A stretch of DNA of 64,000 bases from Kordia jejudonensis (GTDB lineage: Bacteria; Bacteroidota; Bacteroidia; Flavobacteriales; Flavobacteriaceae), in assembly GCF_001005315.1 (NCBI RefSeq), contig NZ_LBMG01000013.1, positions 1 through 64,000 of the forward strand, read 5' to 3'. The position numbers were made by a program, and so were the translations under genes. This document shows positions 59,991 to 64,000 of this stretch, piece after piece. Each line of letters opens with the position of its first letter. Position 1 is the stretch's first letter. The notes beneath the pieces are model-generated. The model worked only from the letters and a program-made list of their open reading frames with translations. It was not told where the DNA came from and did no database searches.

Positions 59991-61520
59991 ATGTATAAAA
60001 ACTACGCTTTATTTTACTTTTTATGTCGATTCCGTTATTTCTTTTCGGGCAACAAAAATATGGTGCTGATGTAGACATTCTTATCGCCAAAGCTGATAGT
60101 TTGTATTATGCTCAAAATGATGAAGCTGCTGAACAGTATTTCATGAAAGCTGAAAAATTATTAGAACAGCAATATATGCAAGCTACACATAAGAATGATA
60201 CGAAAGAACTCGTGAAGGTTGGATTCTTATATGCAGATTACATAAGGAGATATAGAAAGAAGCCAAAAGAAACCATCAACGTAGCAAAGACAATTTTAGA
60301 AGTTGCTACCAATGCAAAAGATACAACGGCAATAGCTGAAAGTTACTATATCATTGGCGCTTAATATCATCAACTAGATCAAATAGCAAACGCTTATGAG
60401 AATTTTAATAACGGACTTATTTTATTAGATACAGAAAAATATCCGTACAAAGCGTGGAAGTTTTATCGGTTTATGGCAGATGTTTTAAAAGGTACTGATA
60501 AGCAAAAAGCCATTCAAAACTTGCGATTGGCAATTCAAAATTTTTCCGATAAAAACACAAATTTGGACAAAGGTGAAATTTATCAAACCTACATGAATTT
60601 ATTACCCGCTGCACAATTAGATAGTATTGAACATTATGCCGCATTATACAAAAAATACATACCAGAAAGTGAAAGCTACGAATCTATTATTTTCATAACG
60701 ATTTGGCATACAGATACATTGAGAATGGATTGTACAAAAAAGCAAAAACGCTGTTATCAGAAAATTTAAGTTGGTGTAATTTCAATGAAACTTTCCAAAT
60801 TTGCCCTGAACCCATTACAATTCACACCTTGGGCGTTATCGACAAAGAATTGGGAGATTATGATGACGCTATTCGAAAATTTGAATTCTCTCTGAGCGAA
60901 TTCACATTTTTTAAAGACTATCAATCACTTATTGAAGTTTCTGAAGATTTATCTGAAACGTATGAAAAAAAAGGAGATTTTCAAAAAAGCTTAGCGATAT
61001 TGAAGCCTATTCAAGCATTTAGAGACAGTTTGGAGTTTGTAAATCTTAAGAAAGAAATAGAAAAAATAGAAACTCGAATCATTCACAACAATTAATAGAA
61101 GTTGTAGATAAAGTAAAAAAGATGACCATTGATGCTATTCCGAAACAATCCGTTTTACAGGAATTTACCAAACTCTATGAAAAAATGGTCGAATCGCCTA
61201 CAATTTCTATTGCAGACGGTAAAGAAATTCATGTACTCAAAATTGAAGATATTGTCTATTGTACTGGCGGCGGAAACTACTCTACAGTAATGTTAAAAGA
61301 CAAAAGAGAAATTGTAACCTCTAAGAAAATGATGTACTTTGAAGAGCAACTAACAAAGCACGATTTCTTACGAATTCACAAATCGCATTTGATCAACTTT
61401 GCGCATATCAACTCAGTTTCCAAAGTTGACGGACTTTCCATTTCGATGTCAAACGGTGTATTACTTCCCGTTTCTCGAAACCGAAAGCAAGAACTTATGG
61501 ATAGAATCAATTTAATATAA
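59991..61520 (+). pseudogene. TPR-LytTR regulator, broken by several mutations
   Basis: A secreted or membrane-anchored TPR protein with a C-terminal LytTR domain, now interrupted. A frameshift lies in a T-rich tract near 60020, between the signal-peptide start (59991) and SIPLFLFGQQKYG. An in-frame TAA lies at 60362; beyond it the same frame continues (YHQLDQIANAYENF). A one-base deletion near 60690 joins YESIIF to HNDLAYRYIENGLY, and a further shift near 61080-61090 falls before QQLIEVVDKVKKM. The TPR-like helices still read through in pieces. Four lesions make expression of the full protein unlikely. Confidence 0.8.
61122..61520 (+). CDS. LytTR domain, open 3' remnant of the broken regulator
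   Basis: 132 residues from an internal ATG. This is a complete LytTR domain: IVYCTGGGNYSTVMLKD, then FLRIHKSHLINFAHIN, then LLPVSRNRKQELMDRI. It remains in frame and could still be translated, but probably it only marks the end of the decayed TPR-LytTR gene. Related to the stand-alone LytTR at 106-480. Confidence 0.5.
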   Translation: MTIDAIPKQSVLQEFTKLYEKMVESPTISIADGKEIHVLKIEDIVYCTGGGNYSTVMLKDKREIVTSKKMMYFEEQLTKHDFLRIHKSHLINFAHINSVSKVDGLSISMSNGVLLPVSRNRKQELMDRINLI

Positions 61521-61555
61521 AGTTATATTATATATGATATTCTGTTATGTCGGAT

Positions 61556-61650
61556 AATATCAATTTCAAATGCACATTCTGTTCGCCTGTAATGGGATAA
61601 GCGCGTTCTATCTCAGGAATCTGAGGAATTACATCAAAAAACCTGGTTAG
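61556..61650 (-). pseudogene. Lrp/AsnC-family fragment
   Basis: The reverse strand reads VIPQIPEIERAYPITGEQNV and LKLIL, nearly identical to the C-terminal part of the Lrp/AsnC regulator gene at the right window edge (63802-64000, IPEIERAYRITGEQNVHLKL). There is no start or full domain around it. A partial duplicate left between the LytTR remnant and the secreted-protein genes. Confidence 0.75.
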
Positions 61651-62214
61651 CTTTCCATGAAATATATTTATTAAAATAATCACTTCTATATCGTTTCCTA
61701 AAAGTTATTGATGTAGCGCTGTACTATACATTTATATAATTTTCACATCTTCTATTTCAATATTCGGGATTTTATCGCAAAAGGCGATAAACTCACAAAT
61801 CTGCCAATTTTTACAACTGAAATACCAAAATCTTCTTTCGATTTGACCAAGATTATTGCGAAAATGTCGTTTTCCGTTGAATCGTGGTTAAAATTTAAAA
61901 TTATAAAATGAATCAATTGAAATAAATATTTTTTTTCAATTTATCCACTTTATGTTTTTGTCTATTTGTATGAAATTTGCTTCAACATTTAATCTAAGAA
62001 ATATCAAATCTAACACATATAGTATGATATCGATTGTATGATATCAATTATTATTTATGATTCGCAAAGATTAAAATGTACAGATTACTGTTCACTATTT
62101 ATATGCAAAAAGCTACGTAGCCATATCAATTTTACATCAGTAATCACCCTATAAAAATGACGGAATCCGAAAAGTCTAAAATAGAGTAGGAACGAAATAT
62201 TAAAACTAAAAATT
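61651..62214. other. intergenic, possible further decayed coding DNA
   Basis: About 560 bp without an intact gene. The stretch GATTTTATCGCAAAAGGCG near 61770 and short open pieces on the reverse strand may be more of the decayed AsnC-type copy. An imperfect repeat (ATATCGATTGTATGAT and ATATCAATTATTATT) lies near 62022-62055. The promoter of the next gene should lie in the last 150 bp. Confidence 0.35.
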
Positions 62215-62871
62215 TTGAAAAATATCAATTTAAAAGTAATCACTTTAGCATTAATCACAGCATTTTTCTGGTCTTGTGAAAAAGATACAGAGAACTTCTA
62301 CGAAGAAGAAGCAATTACAGAAATGGAAGATACTGGATATATTAGCACCAAAGCAGATCCTGACATGACGTATTATTTGCATGGAAAACAAATCGTAGAT
62401 ACAAATCAGATAGAAAATTTATTGAAAACTGCCAAGCACATGGAAATAAAAGAAAATAACTTAACTTTTTATCCTACAAAAGAAGAGCAAAAATCTAGAC
62501 TTGAAACAAACGCTAAAACTAATAGCCCAGCAGTAGTCAGGAGAAATACATATCTATTTCATTATGGGATGCATAATAACCAACCATTTCACCACATGAC
62601 AAATAGCAGTAATCATAATTACAGATATGGCGCTTGGATACATCATAAGTCAAATAGAAGATTCTATGCTCCGTTATGGCAAAAAATCACACGTGGTTTA
62701 AGTATAATAAATCACAATCCACGTTATTCATATCCAGATTATAGATCAAGATTTACTTTCTTTTCACAAAATGGCCATCGTGGAAGCTCAGTGACAATTG
62801 AAGTACGTGCTAACAGTTACCGTAGAAATATACATATGCCTTGGCACATTGGATCTCACCGAAATTACTAA
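62215..62871 (+). CDS. hypothetical lipoprotein with TTG start
   Basis: 218 residues. The N-terminus reads KNINLKVITLALITAFFWSCEKD, a lipoprotein signal with a cysteine lipobox, and the only available start is TTG at 62215. The second half is rich in His, Asn, Arg and Tyr (FHYGMHNNQPFHHMTNSSNH, then RFYAPLW and SIINHNPRYSYPDYR), which looks like a metal- or surface-binding region. No family recognised. It precedes another secreted-protein gene by 62 bp on the same strand. Confidence 0.6.
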   Translation: MKNINLKVITLALITAFFWSCEKDTENFYEEEAITEMEDTGYISTKADPDMTYYLHGKQIVDTNQIENLLKTAKHMEIKENNLTFYPTKEEQKSRLETNAKTNSPAVVRRNTYLFHYGMHNNQPFHHMTNSSNHNYRYGAWIHHKSNRRFYAPLWQKITRGLSIINHNPRYSYPDYRSRFTFFSQNGHRGSSVTIEVRANSYRRNIHMPWHIGSHRNY

Positions 62872-62933
62872 AATAAAATTAAACTTAAATAAAATCTAAA
62901 TTTTAAAATAAATAAACTTTAAAAATAAATATT

Positions 62934-63713
62934 ATGAAAACTATAAAATCATTATTCCTAATTTTTTGTATGCTTATTAACATTGGAAGCCCAATATATT
63001 CTGCAACACCAAACTTTGACCTAACACAAGCTATTGACGCGGATAGTATAGAAATTATGGCACAAGAGCTGGCAAGTAATGAAAGTTTCCAAGATTTAAC
63101 ATCGGTAATGTTCGATGTATCTCTAACGTTTTCTCTTCCTCAATTTGATAATGAGTCATTAGGAAGCAAAGAACAACGATTAGCCGAATTAAAATTGATT
63201 AGCGAAAATAGCAAAAACTCAAAAAAAGAAGATAACAAAAGAATCGCTGAATTAATTGGATATGATGACTTAGGCGTATACTTAGAATTGAAAGGAATCG
63301 CAGATACAGCAGCCAAAAAACTATCCAAAGCAAAATTCTTAACCTTACCAGAAGGACCACAACAACAAGTTGTAAAACGTGCCATAGAAATTGCAGGTAA
63401 TGAAAACTATTTTGATAATTCAAATGAAAAAGTTGCAAGAGCAAAAAAACTTACGTGTAGACAATGTTATAAAGACTATGCAAAGTGTGGATTATCAGTT
63501 TGGTATGAAGTATTTTTCGTAGTATGTGTTGCAGCAGGAGCTGCGGCAGGAACTTTCGTAACTGTTGTCACTTTGGGACAGGCTGCTGCAGCATTTGTAT
63601 ATGCAATTATAGCGATTAGTACATTTTGTGCAGGAGAAGTAGGTATTATATCTTTAAATACTGGGTGTAGAACAGCGTACGAACATTGCTTAACTGATTG
63701 TGACAACAATTAG
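62934..63713 (+). CDS. secreted protein with Cys-rich, Gly/Ala-rich C-terminus
   Basis: 259 residues. A signal peptide (MKTIKSLFLIFCMLINIGSP) is followed by an acidic helical region up to about residue 170. Then come LTCRQCYKDYAKCG, a long Gly/Ala-rich hydrophobic segment (VCVAAGAAAGTFVTVVTLGQ, continuing to FCAGEVGII) and the Cys-containing end CRTAYEHCLTDCDNN. The layout, a leader-like acidic part followed by a compact Cys-flanked hydrophobic region, resembles some bacteriocin-like or pore-forming precursors, but no family is recognised. The strong terminator follows it. Confidence 0.6.
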   Translation: MKTIKSLFLIFCMLINIGSPIYSATPNFDLTQAIDADSIEIMAQELASNESFQDLTSVMFDVSLTFSLPQFDNESLGSKEQRLAELKLISENSKNSKKEDNKRIAELIGYDDLGVYLELKGIADTAAKKLSKAKFLTLPEGPQQQVVKRAIEIAGNENYFDNSNEKVARAKKLTCRQCYKDYAKCGLSVWYEVFFVVCVAAGAAAGTFVTVVTLGQAAAAFVYAIIAISTFCAGEVGIISLNTGCRTAYEHCLTDCDNN

Positions 63714-63730
63714 AAATTAGAAAGGATACA

Positions 63731-63772
63731 CACTAAAAAATCGTCAATAACTACATTGACGATTTTTTAGTG
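63731..63772. terminator. bidirectional terminator, 18-bp perfect stem
   Basis: CACTAAAAAATCGTCAAT at 63731-63748 and its exact complement at 63755-63772, with a 6-nt loop and A/T runs on both sides. It separates the rightward secreted-protein gene from the leftward Lrp/AsnC gene. Confidence 0.9.
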
Positions 63773-63801
63773 TTAAAAATAGATTACGAGTTTATAATAT
63801 T

Positions 63802-64000
63802 TTATTTGCGATCATACTCCAGAACATCAGAAAGTATCAGCATCGTTTTTGTATCTCCATACGGCATAATCCGATCTATTATTCTTTGCAGATGAATCTG
63901 ATCTTTTAAAATCAATTTCAAATGTACATTTTGTTCTCCAGTAATTCGATACGCACGTTCTATTTCGGGAATCTGCGGAATTACATCAAAAAACGTGACT
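63802..64000 (-). CDS. Lrp/AsnC-family regulator, C-terminal part (cut by window end)
   Basis: The reverse strand reads VIPQIPEIERAYRITGEQNV and HLKLIL, then HLQRIIDRIMPYGDTKTMLI and the final VLEYDRK before TAA at 63802-63804. This is the Lrp/AsnC ligand-binding (RAM) domain, with the family-typical ITGExDxxL-like strand. The HTH part lies outside the window. A 95-bp decayed copy of the same segment lies at 61556-61650. Confidence 0.85.
   Translation of the reverse strand, partial: VTFFDVIPQIPEIERAYRITGEQNVHLKLILKDQIHLQRIIDRIMPYGDTKTMLILSDVLEYDRK

Overview
The window is A+T-rich DNA from a member of the Bacteroidota, most likely a marine Flavobacteriaceae. The clues are a TonB-dependent receptor with an N-terminal carboxypeptidase-regulatory-like domain, stand-alone and TPR-linked LytTR regulators, lipoproteins with short lipoboxes, and paired DUF3526-type ABC permeases. 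The genus cannot be fixed from the sequence.

Left part (1-10.1 kb, mostly minus strand): a LytTR regulator, a Y-family polymerase (umuC) with a duplicated 3' fragment of itself, two lipoproteins, a loose cluster of nuclease-like genes (an Mrr-type endonuclease, a protein with two nuclease-like segments, a HEPN-motif protein), and an IS110-family transposase whose upstream region could encode a bridge RNA.

Centre (10.38-41.65 kb, plus strand except one pair of genes): about 31 kb that looks like a previously unrecognised tailless, membrane-containing virus or virus-like replicon. It carries a methyltransferase with a four-fold N-terminal repeat, a Strawberry-notch helicase (together resembling the two halves of phage P1 DarB), a MoxR-type AAA+ ATPase with a VWA-like partner, five 22-bp-spaced iteron-like repeats beside a DnaA-domain-IV-like gene, a FtsK/HerA-type packaging ATPase, and a charge-polarised capsid candidate in its own terminator-bounded unit. 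These are followed by arginine-rich single-span membrane proteins, a zincin, a beta-propeller protein, three peptidoglycan hydrolases, peptidoglycan-binding membrane proteins and a holin/spanin-like lysis set. No terminase, portal, tail, conjugation gene or integrase is visible. A 28-bp sequence recurs upstream of three gene blocks (10381, 21160, 29556) and probably co-ordinates them.

Right-centre (41.85-52.91 kb): an 11-kb island between two direct copies of the 3' part of a tRNA-His(GTG) gene, with tandem 13-mers near both ends. All its genes are on the minus strand. One module has a receiver-domain protein, a protein with two GHKL ATPase domains, a DNA cytosine methyltransferase and a small XRE regulator. 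The other has a zinc-ribbon/protein kinase/P-loop ATPase fusion translationally coupled to a thymidine-phosphorylase-like protein. Both look like defence systems.

Right part (53.1-64 kb): chromosomal genes. An ABC exporter/TonB receptor operon is followed by a decayed TPR-LytTR regulator, an Lrp/AsnC remnant, two genes for secreted proteins of unknown function, and the C-terminal part of an intact-looking Lrp/AsnC regulator at the window edge. Functions are read from motifs by eye; no database search was possible.
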